Counted from the stretch's first letter, positions 16,566 to 25,569 are shown. The stretch is 64,000 nucleotides of DNA from Abditibacteriaceae bacterium (GCA_019239895.1 JAFAZH010000022.1:1-64000), one strand, 5' to 3'. The notes: a model not told the origin generated them from the letters alone. Numbers and translations: made by a program.

Positions 16566-17999
16566 ATGAAAGTTAAAATGATTCTGCCAGCGCTCACCGA
16601 AGCCACCAGCCCGCATTTTCGGCCTATTAAATATTCTCTCTTTCCACCGCTGGGCTTGGCTGCCCTCGCCGGGTATTTAGATGATGCCGATGAAGTGGTG
16701 ATTCAAGATGAACACGTCGAGCGACTTGATTTGAATGATGAACCAGATTTAGTGGTGATTCAGGTTTACATTACCTCCGCTTACCGCGCCTATGAATTAG
16801 CCGACCATTATCGTCAGCGCGGTGCTTATGTGTGTCTGGGTGGGCTGCATGTTACATCTCTACCTGAAGAAGCCGCGCCCCATGCGGATACGATTTTCTT
16901 AGGCCCAGGTGAAGATATTTGGCCTGCTTTCCTGGCCGATTACCGTGCGCGGCGACCCCAAAAACGCTATTGCTCGACTGTGCGCAGTCTGGTCGGGGTG
17001 CCAAAAATCCGCCGTGATTTAATCAAGCGCCATCTCTATCTGGTGCCCAATTCCATTGTCGTCTCACGGGGCTGCCCCCACCAGTGCGACTTCTGTTATA
17101 TTGGCGCTTTCTTCGAGGGCGGCAAGCACTTCTACACCCAAGCCGTGGATGAGGCGCTGGCGGAAATTGAGCGGCTGCCCGGTCGCCACCTCTATTTTCT
17201 GGATGACCATTTACTGGGCAATAAGCATTTTGCCTCCGCTCTCTTTGATGGCATGAAAGGCATGGGGCGCTTGTGGCAGGCGGCAGGCACCGTGCAATCG
17301 GTCTTGCAGCCGGGACTACTGGAAAAAGCCGTTGAAGCCGGGTTGCGCAGCCTATTTGTTGGTTTTGAAACGCTCAGCCCGGAGAACCTACGCGAGCAGC
17401 ATAAATATCAAAACCTGAACCGCGATTATAATGCCGCCATCCGTCGCCTGCACAGCCACGGGGTGATGATTAATGGCAGTTTTGTCTTTGGCATGGATGG
17501 CGATGATGCCACCGTGTTTGAGCGCACAGTAGGTTGGGCCGTAGAGCAGGGCATCGAAACGGCCACTTTCCACATCATGACCCCCTACCCTGGCACCCCC
17601 CTTTATAAACGCATGGCCGAACAGCATCGTCTGCTGCATAGCGACTGGGATTTATATGACACCCGCCATGTGGTGTATCGCCCGGCTCAATTAGCGCCTG
17701 AAGCTCTGGAAGCAGGCTACTGGCGAGCCTATCAAGATTTTTACCGTTGGGGTTCCATCTTCCAGGGTGCCTGGGCCAAAGACGGCTGGCGCGAGCGAAT
17801 GCGCCATGTCGCTTATGCGGGCGGCTGGAAAAAGTTCGAGCCACTGTGGGATTGCATTATCCGTGCCCGCCGCGCCACCAACATGCTGCCGATGTTAGAG
17901 AACATATTGAGTGGTTTTGGCAATCATCGCCCGCTAACTAAGCCCCAACCGCTATCACCTTCTGACACAAGTTTAGGACAGGAAGTGGCTGTCGCTTGA
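16566..17999 (+). CDS. B12-binding-type radical SAM protein
   Basis: A 477-residue enzyme. The N-terminal third is a cobalamin-binding-like Rossmann domain (PPLGLAALAGYLDDADEVVI, DLVVIQVYITSAYRAYELAD, CLGGLHVTSLPEEA), though the B12 His motif DxHxxG is not obvious. The radical SAM core has SRGCPHQCDFCYIG with Cys170, Cys174 and Cys177 binding the 4Fe-4S cluster, followed by FLDDHLLGN and SLFVGFETLSPENLR. The C-terminal part (FHIMTPYPGTPLYKRM) is typical of the BchE/HpnR-like class. The chosen start is ATG 16566 with AGGAAG upstream. Members modify lipids, pigments or natural products; the substrate here is unknown. Two paralogous membrane proteins follow on the same strand. Confidence 0.9.
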   Translation: MKVKMILPALTEATSPHFRPIKYSLFPPLGLAALAGYLDDADEVVIQDEHVERLDLNDEPDLVVIQVYITSAYRAYELADHYRQRGAYVCLGGLHVTSLPEEAAPHADTIFLGPGEDIWPAFLADYRARRPQKRYCSTVRSLVGVPKIRRDLIKRHLYLVPNSIVVSRGCPHQCDFCYIGAFFEGGKHFYTQAVDEALAEIERLPGRHLYFLDDHLLGNKHFASALFDGMKGMGRLWQAAGTVQSVLQPGLLEKAVEAGLRSLFVGFETLSPENLREQHKYQNLNRDYNAAIRRLHSHGVMINGSFVFGMDGDDATVFERTVGWAVEQGIETATFHIMTPYPGTPLYKRMAEQHRLLHSDWDLYDTRHVVYRPAQLAPEALEAGYWRAYQDFYRWGSIFQGAWAKDGWRERMRHVAYAGGWKKFEPLWDCIIRARRATNMLPMLENILSGFGNHRPLTKPQPLSPSDTSLGQEVAVA

Positions 18000-18016
18000 T
18001 TTTAAAGATTTTGTTT

Positions 18017-18040
18017 AATGGGACGCAAAACTATGTTTCG
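18017..18040 (+). repeat. Copy of a dispersed GGGACGCAAAACT element
   Basis: The sequence GGGACGCAAAACT followed by ATGTTTCG matches the starts of elements at 25447-25480 and, in both orientations, at 59446-59480 and 59529-59556. It lies just after the radical SAM stop codon. A 20-codon open frame across it has no ribosome binding site and is not called. Confidence 0.6.
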
Positions 18041-18174
18041 CAAGCTGCGCCACGCTGAGAACGATAGCTGCAATCAATAGCGGTTAGCGGCGCATGAAAT
18101 CGGGTGACCTTTGGGCAGATTGCCGTAGGCATGGCGTCCCATATCATCTGAAACATCAAAGGAGAACACAACTT

Positions 18175-19011
18175 ATGGAACTGATTGAAAGAGTTGAAAA
18201 ACGGAGTACGGTTGGTGAGTGGCTTAAGACGCTTGATGGATTGTTGCGCGGTGATATAACGCGGCCTTCGGCTTTGCGACGTGGCACCATTGACGTACCC
18301 TTAGATGGCCTCGCCATGATGATTCTGGTGCTGGGGCTACTCTATGGACTGTGCATGGGATCGTATGCCGTCTCGAATGTGGGCAAAATTGGCCCGCAAG
18401 CTTATCTTCAACTGATTGCAACTACGGGCAAAGTGCCGGTGCTTTTTGTTCTAACGCTACTAGTTACTTTCCCCTCGCTCTACGTCTTTAATGCCCTGGT
18501 TGGCTCACGGTTATCACTGGGGGCGATGCTGCGTTTGATCGTGGCGGCATTGGCGGTCATGCTGGCTATCCTTGCATCCTTTGGCCCGATTGTGGCGTTC
18601 TTTTCGGTGAGCACTACCAGCTACCAATTTATGCTGCTGTTCAACGTGGCTGTCTTTGCCGTGGCAGGTTTCCTGGGTTTGCGCTTTCTGCTCTTTACGC
18701 TCCATCGCTTGAGCGTAGTGCAAGCCGAAGAAATGAAAAAGGCAGAAGCGGCCATTACACCCACCGATGCAGGGGATAATGCGGCTGAACCAATGGGGGC
18801 GTTAGATCATTTGGAAGGCACGGCGCTAGGTTCCAATATAACGACAATCTTTCGTATCTGGATCATAGTTTTTGGCTTGGTGGGGGCGCAGATGAGCTGG
18901 GTGCTACGTCCCTTCATTGGTGAGCCGAGTCACGCTTTTACACTCTTCCGCCTGCGCGAATCGAACTTCTTTGAAGCGGTCTTTCATGTTATAGCAGCAG
19001 TGTTGAGATAG
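18175..19011 (+). CDS. Multi-pass membrane protein (YIP1-like), paralogue of next gene
   Basis: A 278-residue protein with a cytoplasmic N-terminus (LLRGDITRPSALRR) and about six hydrophobic segments, among them AMMILVLGLLYGLCMGSYAV and VPVLFVLTLLVTFPSLYVFN. It ends with WVLRPFIGEPSHAFTLFRLR. I recognise the general layout of YIP1-like inner-membrane proteins seen in Planctomycetes and Armatimonadota but know no function. The start is ATG 18175, with GGAG about 9 bases upstream; the frame is open further upstream without support. The protein encoded at 19166-19876 shares the YGxxMGS motif and the RPFIG(E/D)P motif, so the pair arose by tandem duplication. It follows the radical SAM gene on the same strand. 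Confidence 0.75.
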   Translation: MELIERVEKRSTVGEWLKTLDGLLRGDITRPSALRRGTIDVPLDGLAMMILVLGLLYGLCMGSYAVSNVGKIGPQAYLQLIATTGKVPVLFVLTLLVTFPSLYVFNALVGSRLSLGAMLRLIVAALAVMLAILASFGPIVAFFSVSTTSYQFMLLFNVAVFAVAGFLGLRFLLFTLHRLSVVQAEEMKKAEAAITPTDAGDNAAEPMGALDHLEGTALGSNITTIFRIWIIVFGLVGAQMSWVLRPFIGEPSHAFTLFRLRESNFFEAVFHVIAAVLR

Positions 19012-19148
19012 AGGCTGGGGACTGGAGGCTTGAGACTGGATGCCAGTCACTTGAGCTGGATGCAAGATGCTCGATAGCGAGAACCTAACAGCGGAGTGAT
19101 TTGATAGTTGAGTGACTATCCAGTCTCAAGCCTCCAGTCCCCAGCCTC
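19011..19148. repeat. Perfect 30-bp inverted repeat between the paralogues
   Basis: Arms 19011-19040 and 19119-19148 (core GGCTGGGGACTGGAGGCTTG) are exact complements with a 78-base spacer. It starts at the last base of the first membrane-protein gene's stop codon and ends 17 bp before the second gene. It could be a terminator or a mobile repeat. Confidence 0.85.
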
Positions 19149-19165
19149 CCGAATAGGATTTCATT

Positions 19166-19876
19166 ATGCACGCGCTTTTCTTACAAGCGGATGCGGTGCT
19201 GCGGGGGCAGACGATAGCAACCCCATCTCAGCATTCACAGCATCGTCTCTGGCAACTGATCAGTTGCATCTTATGTTTTGGTGCTTTCTACGGCATGGCG
19301 ATGGGCAGCCGCAGTATTTGGCCCACTCCGCTTTCTGGTGCGCCCAAATTTCATCCCGCGGAAGCAGATCGTGTCTGGTTAATATTTTATTCCAGCCTCA
19401 AGGTGCCGCTGCTGTTGCTGGTAACCTTTGGCCTGAGCGTCCCCAGTTTCTTTGTCTTGAACACATTATCAGGCTTGCGCGAAGACTTCAGCCAGGCATT
19501 GCAGAGCTTGATGGCGGCACAGGCAGGATTAACCGTGATTCTGGCGGCGCTTTCTCCCTTTACTCTCTTCTGGTATGCCTCTTCGGCCAGTTACCAGAGC
19601 GCGGTTCTCTTTAACGCCTTTATGTTCGCAGTGGCCAGTGTGAGTTCTCAATATCTGCTGCGCCGCTCCTATCGTCCCCTCATTGCGCGCCACGAGCGGC
19701 ACCGCCTCATGCTGCGCCTGTGGTTAGTGCTCTATGGCTTCATCGGCATCCAAATGGGCTGGATTTCGCGCCCCTTTATCGGCGACCCGAATAGCCCCGC
19801 GGCTTTTCTCCGCACCGAGAGTTGGGGCAATGCTTATGTAGTTTTAAGCTCCATGATCTGGAAGATGCTGCATTAG
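19166..19876 (+). CDS. Multi-pass membrane protein, paralogue of previous gene
   Basis: A 236-residue protein with about six membrane segments (WQLISCILCFGAFYGMAMGS, VPLLLLVTFGLSVPSFFVLN, VLFNAFMFAVASVSS) and the C-terminal motif WISRPFIGDPNSPAAFLRTE. It aligns by eye over its length with the protein at 18175-19011 but lacks that protein's long N-terminal cytosolic part and the charged loop before the last segment. Its function is unknown. The pair may form a hetero-oligomer, which is inference from the duplication. The inverted repeat 19011-19148 lies in front of it. Confidence 0.75.
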   Translation: MHALFLQADAVLRGQTIATPSQHSQHRLWQLISCILCFGAFYGMAMGSRSIWPTPLSGAPKFHPAEADRVWLIFYSSLKVPLLLLVTFGLSVPSFFVLNTLSGLREDFSQALQSLMAAQAGLTVILAALSPFTLFWYASSASYQSAVLFNAFMFAVASVSSQYLLRRSYRPLIARHERHRLMLRLWLVLYGFIGIQMGWISRPFIGDPNSPAAFLRTESWGNAYVVLSSMIWKMLH

Positions 19877-19896
19877 TAGACTTTCACACTCACAGG

Positions 19897-21303
19897 TCAA
19901 CTTCTGCCACAGGTAAAGACAGCCATTTGGGTAGGTGCACCAATTTCTGGTTCTTCCGGCCCTATATTGCTAATTTGCACCGCATAGCCGTAGTTATTTT
20001 CAATATTCTTAGCCCACCCTTGAAATTCTGCGCGTGTCCATTCAAAACGGTGATCTTTGTGGCGCAGTTTGCCTGCGGGCAAGGTTTCCCAATGCACGTT
20101 GTATTCGCGGTTGGGCGTGGTTAGCACGACGGTGCGAGGTCGAGCGAAGCCAAAAAGGACGCGCTCAAAGGCGGCTAAACGCGCGGGGCCAAGGTGTTCC
20201 ACGACTTCTACCACTGCGGCTGCATCGTAGCCGTTCAGACGCTTATCGCGGTAGGTCAACGCGCCATGCAGCAGTTTGATACGCTCGCGTTGGCGGGGTG
20301 ACATCTGTTCGAGGTGTAACTTTTCGGCGGCGATTTCCAGGGCGCGGTGCGACACGTCCATGCCGACGATCTCCTCGAAACTCTTATCTTTCAGCAGCCG
20401 TTGCAAGAGCCGCCCTTCGCCACAACCGAGGTCTAAGACGCGTTTAGCGCCGCCCTCTTTTAGCACCGACAGCACAGCATCTAACCGCTGCTCATGTAGC
20501 CCTAACGTTTTTTCAATAGCGACTTCTTCTTGCGCGTGCGATTGTTCTGTTGCATCCGGGTCTGGCGTATCTTCAACCAGGCGTGTTAGCGCGACACGGG
20601 CCAGGCTGTGTCGGTGCTTCAGATAGCGTTTAGCGATAGCCTCTCGTTCGGGATGCGTGGCCAGCCAGCCCGCACCGTGACGCAAGAGCTTGTCCACTTC
20701 ATCATCGCCCACCCAGTAATGCTTTTCATCATCTAAAACGGGGATGAGGACGTAAAGATGCGACAGTAGATCGCGCAGACGCACCGTCCCCTGCAACGCG
20801 ACGGTAAAATAGGGGCTGTCGCCCCACTCTGGGAATTTATCGTCCAAGATGTGATGTTGTAAGGTGAGGGTATATCCCAGAGGTTCAAATAAACGCTTTA
20901 AAAAGCCTTCGCCACCACGACAGGGCACTACGGCTAATTGAGCAGTTAATGGCAAGGCGGCCTCAGTCAGTTCCGGTCGCTCCTTGCTGCGGCCTGAAAG
21001 TGCGCTGCCAAAAACCTGGGCAATCGCTACACTAAGAAACGAAGAGGCCACGTAAGGACGATCATTCACATATTGTCCCAGCAGTCCGGCTTCATTCCCT
21101 GGCCTCTTGCGGCCTCGCACCAACCCAATGGGGTCTACGTCCAATAACAAGGCCGCCGTGCAACGCTCTGGCCTAGCCTCGGAATAGAAAACATGCGCCT
21201 GCCCAAAAGCAAGGGGGAAGGTTTGCCGTCGGGCTGGATTTTTGTGGAGCAGATAGCCCAAATCAGTCGCGGGAGTCTGGGTGTTGGTGATGGTGAGCAG
21301 CAT
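19897..21303 (-). CDS. hen1: Hen1 3'-terminal RNA ribose 2'-O-methyltransferase
   Basis: A 468-residue protein matching bacterial Hen1 throughout. The N-terminal half (1-265) is the Hen1-specific domain that in studied systems stimulates the Pnkp ligase. The C-terminal half is a SAM-dependent methyltransferase with VLDLGCGEGRLL (289-300) and GMDVSHRALEIA. The metal site is ExxEH with Glu366, Glu369 and His370 plus His418; all four fall where the family requires them. The enzyme adds a 2'-O-methyl group to the 3' end of a broken RNA before sealing, so the repaired site resists renewed cutting. Its partner pnkp is at 896-3526, same strand, about 16 kb away; in most known cases the two are adjacent. 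It is divergent from the M16 peptidase gene. Confidence 0.96.
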   Translation of the reverse strand: MLLTITNTQTPATDLGYLLHKNPARRQTFPLAFGQAHVFYSEARPERCTAALLLDVDPIGLVRGRKRPGNEAGLLGQYVNDRPYVASSFLSVAIAQVFGSALSGRSKERPELTEAALPLTAQLAVVPCRGGEGFLKRLFEPLGYTLTLQHHILDDKFPEWGDSPYFTVALQGTVRLRDLLSHLYVLIPVLDDEKHYWVGDDEVDKLLRHGAGWLATHPEREAIAKRYLKHRHSLARVALTRLVEDTPDPDATEQSHAQEEVAIEKTLGLHEQRLDAVLSVLKEGGAKRVLDLGCGEGRLLQRLLKDKSFEEIVGMDVSHRALEIAAEKLHLEQMSPRQRERIKLLHGALTYRDKRLNGYDAAAVVEVVEHLGPARLAAFERVLFGFARPRTVVLTTPNREYNVHWETLPAGKLRHKDHRFEWTRAEFQGWAKNIENNYGYAVQISNIGPEEPEIGAPTQMAVFTCGRS

Positions 21304-21465
21304 AGGGAGCCTGACGGAATCTGGTGGTTATTTTATCTTAAATTCGGTCTAAATAAACCTCAGAGCCTGGCTGCCTTCTATAAATTAGGCATTTACTGTT
21401 AAAGACGTAGTAAAATGAGAGTATCTGACGTTGCTCTGGCCGCAAGGGTTGACAGGTAGAGTCCT

Positions 21466-24400
21466 ATGCAACGCGAAAACTTCGTAAAATCTAAGCTCTC
21501 AATCCTGGGTCTGACAGGCTTTTCTGTAGTCTCTGCGCTCTCGTTCGCGCAAAATGGGACAGCCCCCGCCCAAGAACCTCCTGCGCCACAACACATTCAA
21601 ATAGGAACTCAAGAGCCTACGCTGTCCAAAGCGGCCAAACCTAAAACCACGATCCAAAAAGTCGCAATCCCCAAAATTGGGGTGCCAAAAATGGCGGGGA
21701 TAAAAGCTGCTACACCCATAAATTCTACGCCTAGTGTAATGAGGCCGGGGAAGCTACAAACTTCGTCAATACCCCGCGCAGCGGCGACGCCCTCAATCTC
21801 GAAGATTTCCCATATAGGCAAGATGGGCAAAACCAAGCCTGCCGCCTCGACCTTAAAGGGTAGCAGTGCGCTGCCGCCACTGGGAGTGACCTCATTTAAA
21901 TTAGACAATGGTCTCCAGGTCATTCTTCATGAAGACCATTCCACCCCGATTGTGGCCGTTAATGTCTGGTATCATGTCGGTTCTAAAAATGAAGTGCCGG
22001 GGCACACTGGATTTGCCCACCTCTTTGAACATCTGATGTTCCAAGGCTCCAAACATTATGATGAGGATTACTTTAAGCCGCTCCAGGAAGTAGGAGGAAC
22101 CCTCAACGGCACGACTAGTTCCGACCGCACCAACTTCTGGGAAGTGGTGCCCTCTAATTTTCTTGGCCTGGCGCTCTCAATGGAAGCCGACCGGATGGGC
22201 TATCTGCTGGATACCCTGACTCAAGAAAAGCTCAACACCCAGCGCGAAGTAGTCAAAAATGAAAAACGTCAAAATTATGACAACCGGCCTTATGGTTTAG
22301 CCCATACCAAATTAGCCGAGGCGCTCTTTCCCTCAGATCATCCTTATCATTGGATTACCATTGGTTCCTTAGACGACATTGATAAGGCTTCTCTAGAGGA
22401 TGTTAAAGAGTTCTTTCGACTTTACTATGTGCCCAGCAACGCCAGTCTGGTGATTGCCGGGGACTTTGATCCGGCGCAGGCACGACATTTCGTTGAAAAA
22501 TATTTCGGGCCACTCCCTACAGGTTTAGACTTGCAGCCGGTAACGGCTCCGCAACCCAAGCTGGCGCATGAGGTGCGGGTAACGATGGAAGATCGCGTGG
22601 CGGTGCCGCGCCTCTATCTTTCATGGCCCACCGTGCCTCAGTGGTCACCTGATGCCGCCGCGCTGGATGTGTTGGCCAATGGCCTGGCCGATAGCAAATT
22701 GGCCCGTCTCTATAAAGCTCTCGTTTATGATCGCCAGATTGCCCAGGATGTGTCGGTTTATCACGATGATCGGGAGATTGCCGGGCAGTTCATTATCGCG
22801 GCCACCGCCCGGCCAGGCAAAAGCTTAACCGAGTTAAAAACTGCCATTGATGACGAATTAGCGAGGCTTAAAGCGGCACCCCCCACGGTGGGCGAAGTTG
22901 ACCGCATTTACAATGCCTTAGAAGCCGCCTTCGTTTACGATTTACAAACCGTTGAAGTGAAAGCCGATCAGTTAAATCGCTACGGCACATTCTTAAAACG
23001 TCCCAATTATTTCCCGGAAGATTTAGCCCGCTATCGCCGGGTGACTCCCGCCGATGTCCAGCGAGTGGCCAATAAATACCTGACCGATAAGCGAGTGGTG
23101 CTCAGCGTGGTGCCGACAGGTGGGGATAGGAACAATCAACCTAAAGCCCAAATTGCGCAGCAAGATTCCCTTCCTGCCAGTTCGTCTGCCGCGACTTCAC
23201 CAACCACTATACCACCCGCTAAAGCGGAGATTCCCGCCGCTACCGCCGGGCAAGAAGCTGGCTCTCCTAACAGCACTCACAACGCGGCAAACGCCACATC
23301 TAACGACACTACTAATATTTCAGCATCCCCGGAGGCTAGCGCGGCCCATAGCAGTTCACCCACACCTGCTGGTAATAATACGGTGGCAGCCGCCCCCACC
23401 ACAGATTCTTATGAGCGGCCTACGCCCCAACCAGACCCGGTATTTAGCCTGCCGCACCTGCAACGCCGTCGCCTGTCCAATGGGCTGCCCGTCCTCATTG
23501 TCGAACAGCATGAGTTGCCCATCGTCAGTTTTAATCTGGTGGTCAAAGCGGGAGCGGCAGCCGACCCACCAGAACGCGCCGGTTTAGCCGCATTAACCTC
23601 CGACCTGCTCGATGAAGGCACCGGGACGCGCTCCGCCCTGACCATATCCAGTGAATTGGCAGGTGTTGGAGCGAGGTTAAGCACCTGGTCGGGGTGGGAT
23701 GTCAGCAACGTCAACCTCTTGACGCTCACCCGCCACTTAGATCAAACGTTGCCAATTTATGCTTCGGTAATTGCCGACCCCGCCTTTCCCGTTAAGGAAT
23801 TAGAGCGGATGCGCACGTTGCGCCTGGCGGCGCTTCAGCAAAAAAATAACAACCCGGATGATATTGCGGCGGTGGTTTATGCCTCGCTGCTCTATGGCCG
23901 CAATCATCCCTATGGCCATCTGCCGGGGGGCGTAACCGATTCCATCAGCACCATTCAGCAGGATGATGTGCGGCACTTCTACGATACTTATTATCGTCCC
24001 AATAACGCAGCTCTTATTGTGGTGGGCGATGTAAAACCGGATGCTCTGATGATTAAGTTAGAGCGGGCCTTCTTTGGCTGGAAAAAGGGCAGACCCAAGC
24101 CCGTGAATATCACCACCCCACCGCCCCGCGACCGCTCCGAAATTTATCTGGTGGATAAACCGGGCGCACCCCAATCGGTGATTGCAATGGGGCAAGTGGG
24201 CGTATCGCGCTCCACTCCTGATTACTTTCCGCTCTTAGTGCTAAACGATATATTAGGCGGCCAATTTACCTCGCGCCTGAACATGAACTTGCGCCAGACG
24301 AAAGGCTACACCTATGGGGCGCGCACCTACTTCTCCTACCGGCGCAGCCCCGGCCCTTTTACAGCGACTGCCGGGGTGCAAACTGCGGTGACAAAAGATG

Positions 24401-24780
24401 CCATCTCGGAATTCCTGAAGGAATTAAGCGGTGTGCGCGGCTCCGCACCCATTACCGCTGCCGAAGTGGAATATGCTAAGGAGAGCATCATTCGCGGCTT
24501 TCCCCGCACCTTTGAAACCCCCGAACAAATTGCCGACCATCTCACCGACATTGTGCTCTATGACCTACCCGACGACTACTTTGACCATTATCTAGAAGGG
24601 GTGCGCTCGGTGACGCTGGAAGATGTGCAACGGGCCGCCAATCACTACATTGACCCGGCACACATGGCGGTGCTGGTAGTGGGAGACCGTAAATCCATCG
24701 AACCCAGCCTGCGCTCGCTTGACCAAATCGGTTCTACCTTGAAACTCCTCGACCCCCAAGGTCGCCCCGTTACACAGTGA
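21466..24780 (+). CDS. Fused double M16 metallopeptidase (active plus inactive half)
   Basis: A 1104-residue exported protein. It has a signal peptide (LSILGLTGFSVVSALSFAQ), a Lys/Pro/Ala-rich spacer, then a first M16 module with the zinc motif HLFEH (His185, Glu188, His189) and the NLR(Q)-type downstream module. A low-complexity Ala/Ser/Thr/Asn linker (about 560-640) joins it to a second M16 module (from RRLSNGLPVLIVEQHELPIV). At the matching place the second module reads LAALTSDLLDEG and lacks the HxxEH residues; it contains the RLNMNLRQTKGYTYGARTY substrate-binding motif instead. Many bacteria encode such an active/inactive pair as two adjacent genes; here they are one chain. It probably degrades peptides in the periplasm. 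Confidence 0.92.
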   Translation: MQRENFVKSKLSILGLTGFSVVSALSFAQNGTAPAQEPPAPQHIQIGTQEPTLSKAAKPKTTIQKVAIPKIGVPKMAGIKAATPINSTPSVMRPGKLQTSSIPRAAATPSISKISHIGKMGKTKPAASTLKGSSALPPLGVTSFKLDNGLQVILHEDHSTPIVAVNVWYHVGSKNEVPGHTGFAHLFEHLMFQGSKHYDEDYFKPLQEVGGTLNGTTSSDRTNFWEVVPSNFLGLALSMEADRMGYLLDTLTQEKLNTQREVVKNEKRQNYDNRPYGLAHTKLAEALFPSDHPYHWITIGSLDDIDKASLEDVKEFFRLYYVPSNASLVIAGDFDPAQARHFVEKYFGPLPTGLDLQPVTAPQPKLAHEVRVTMEDRVAVPRLYLSWPTVPQWSPDAAALDVLANGLADSKLARLYKALVYDRQIAQDVSVYHDDREIAGQFIIAATARPGKSLTELKTAIDDELARLKAAPPTVGEVDRIYNALEAAFVYDLQTVEVKADQLNRYGTFLKRPNYFPEDLARYRRVTPADVQRVANKYLTDKRVVLSVVPTGGDRNNQPKAQIAQQDSLPASSSAATSPTTIPPAKAEIPAATAGQEAGSPNSTHNAANATSNDTTNISASPEASAAHSSSPTPAGNNTVAAAPTTDSYERPTPQPDPVFSLPHLQRRRLSNGLPVLIVEQHELPIVSFNLVVKAGAAADPPERAGLAALTSDLLDEGTGTRSALTISSELAGVGARLSTWSGWDVSNVNLLTLTRHLDQTLPIYASVIADPAFPVKELERMRTLRLAALQQKNNNPDDIAAVVYASLLYGRNHPYGHLPGGVTDSISTIQQDDVRHFYDTYYRPNNAALIVVGDVKPDALMIKLERAFFGWKKGRPKPVNITTPPPRDRSEIYLVDKPGAPQSVIAMGQVGVSRSTPDYFPLLVLNDILGGQFTSRLNMNLRQTKGYTYGARTYFSYRRSPGPFTATAGVQTAVTKDAISEFLKELSGVRGSAPITAAEVEYAKESIIRGFPRTFETPEQIADHLTDIVLYDLPDDYFDHYLEGVRSVTLEDVQRAANHYIDPAHMAVLVVGDRKSIEPSLRSLDQIGSTLKLLDPQGRPVTQ

Positions 24781-24901
24781 TGAATATACCTCGGTAAAGA
24801 AGTGCGTAGTTGGCTTGAACCTTGCACCTGCTCGTAGTCCCACCAAAGTAAAATCGCTTTTGCTATTATGAAAACACTTTTAAGGAGCAAGAGAAACAAC
24901 C

Positions 24902-25441
24902 ATGAACAAGGTTTATAAATCATTTGTTGCACTGGGCATTTTTGTAGGAGTTACTATAACTAAACCAGCTTTAGCGCAAAGCACTGGCCCCGTCCCGGTG
25001 CGGGTAAAACTCGGCGTTTTGCTGCCTGCACAAAGCACAACGAAGAATTTTGCGGGCAGCACACAGTTTAATGCTGAAGCCGATGTAGCTATTCCTTCAT
25101 TGGGAGCGGGTCGCACCCTGGTCGGGCTAGGTTACTCGCAGGGCAGCAAAAATGGTGGCAAACTGCGCTCCATTCCGCTCACAGTCACGCGCCTCTTCTC
25201 ACCGCCTAACCCGGTAGCAGGCGTCACGGGTAATGTTTACTTTGGCTTGGGCGCTGGTGCCTATTTTCTGCGAGCTTCTGGCCCTGGTGGTTCCGCCAGT
25301 AAAACTCGCCCTGGTGCTTTTGGCGTGGTTGGTTACCAATTCCCCAACCCGTTTTTCGTAGAGGCGAAGTATCACATCGTTGGCAAAGTCGTCGGGGTCT
25401 CGCCCACTGGCTTGTCATTAATGATTGGGCGTCGCTTCTAA
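24902..25441 (+). CDS. Small outer-membrane beta-barrel-like protein
   Basis: A 179-residue protein with a signal peptide (MNKVYKSFVALGIFVGV, cut after KPALA). The mature part alternates hydrophobic and polar residues in short stretches with Gly turns (LVGLGYSQGSKNGGK, VYFGLGAGAYFLRA, PFFVEAKYHIVGK) and ends in Phe (MIGRRF), as expected of an outer-membrane barrel of perhaps eight strands. AAGGAG lies about 14 bases before the ATG. It follows the M16 gene by 121 bp on the same strand and is closed by the hairpin at 25483-25514. No specific family recognised. Confidence 0.7.
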   Translation: MNKVYKSFVALGIFVGVTITKPALAQSTGPVPVRVKLGVLLPAQSTTKNFAGSTQFNAEADVAIPSLGAGRTLVGLGYSQGSKNGGKLRSIPLTVTRLFSPPNPVAGVTGNVYFGLGAGAYFLRASGPGGSASKTRPGAFGVVGYQFPNPFFVEAKYHIVGKVVGVSPTGLSLMIGRRF

Positions 25442-25446
25442 ACGAT

Positions 25447-25480
25447 AGGACGCAAAACTACGTTACGCTAATTTCATGCG
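25447..25480 (+). repeat. Copy of the dispersed GGACGCAAAACTACG element
   Basis: AGGACGCAAAACTACGTTAC continues with GCTAATTTCATGCG. The second part recurs exactly at 59461-59480 and the first part at 18019 and (inverted) at 59529-59556. It lies right after the outer-membrane protein's stop codon, ahead of the terminator-like hairpin. Confidence 0.65.
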
Positions 25481-25482
25481 CA

Positions 25483-25514
25483 AAAGGACGCTATTCTCGT
25501 TAATAGCGTCCTTT
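25483..25514 (+). terminator. Intrinsic terminator-like hairpin
   Basis: A perfect 13-bp stem (AAAGGACGCTATT with its complement) and a 6-base loop, flanked by A's and T's. It lies 41 bp after the outer-membrane protein gene and before the convergent REC-GGDEF gene, so it may act in both directions. Confidence 0.7.
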
Positions 25515-25569
25515 CGTATTGTGCCGCATAGTATTGCTGTAGGCAGTGCAGCCTATCACTCGGCTGGCT

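Noticed and set aside
18019..18081. 20-codon frame starting in the dispersed repeat
   Set aside because: No ribosome binding site, and it follows the repeat's sequence; not supported as a gene.
19108..19614. Plus-strand frame of 168 codons
   Set aside because: Overlaps the second membrane protein in another frame and has no hydrophobic or family pattern.
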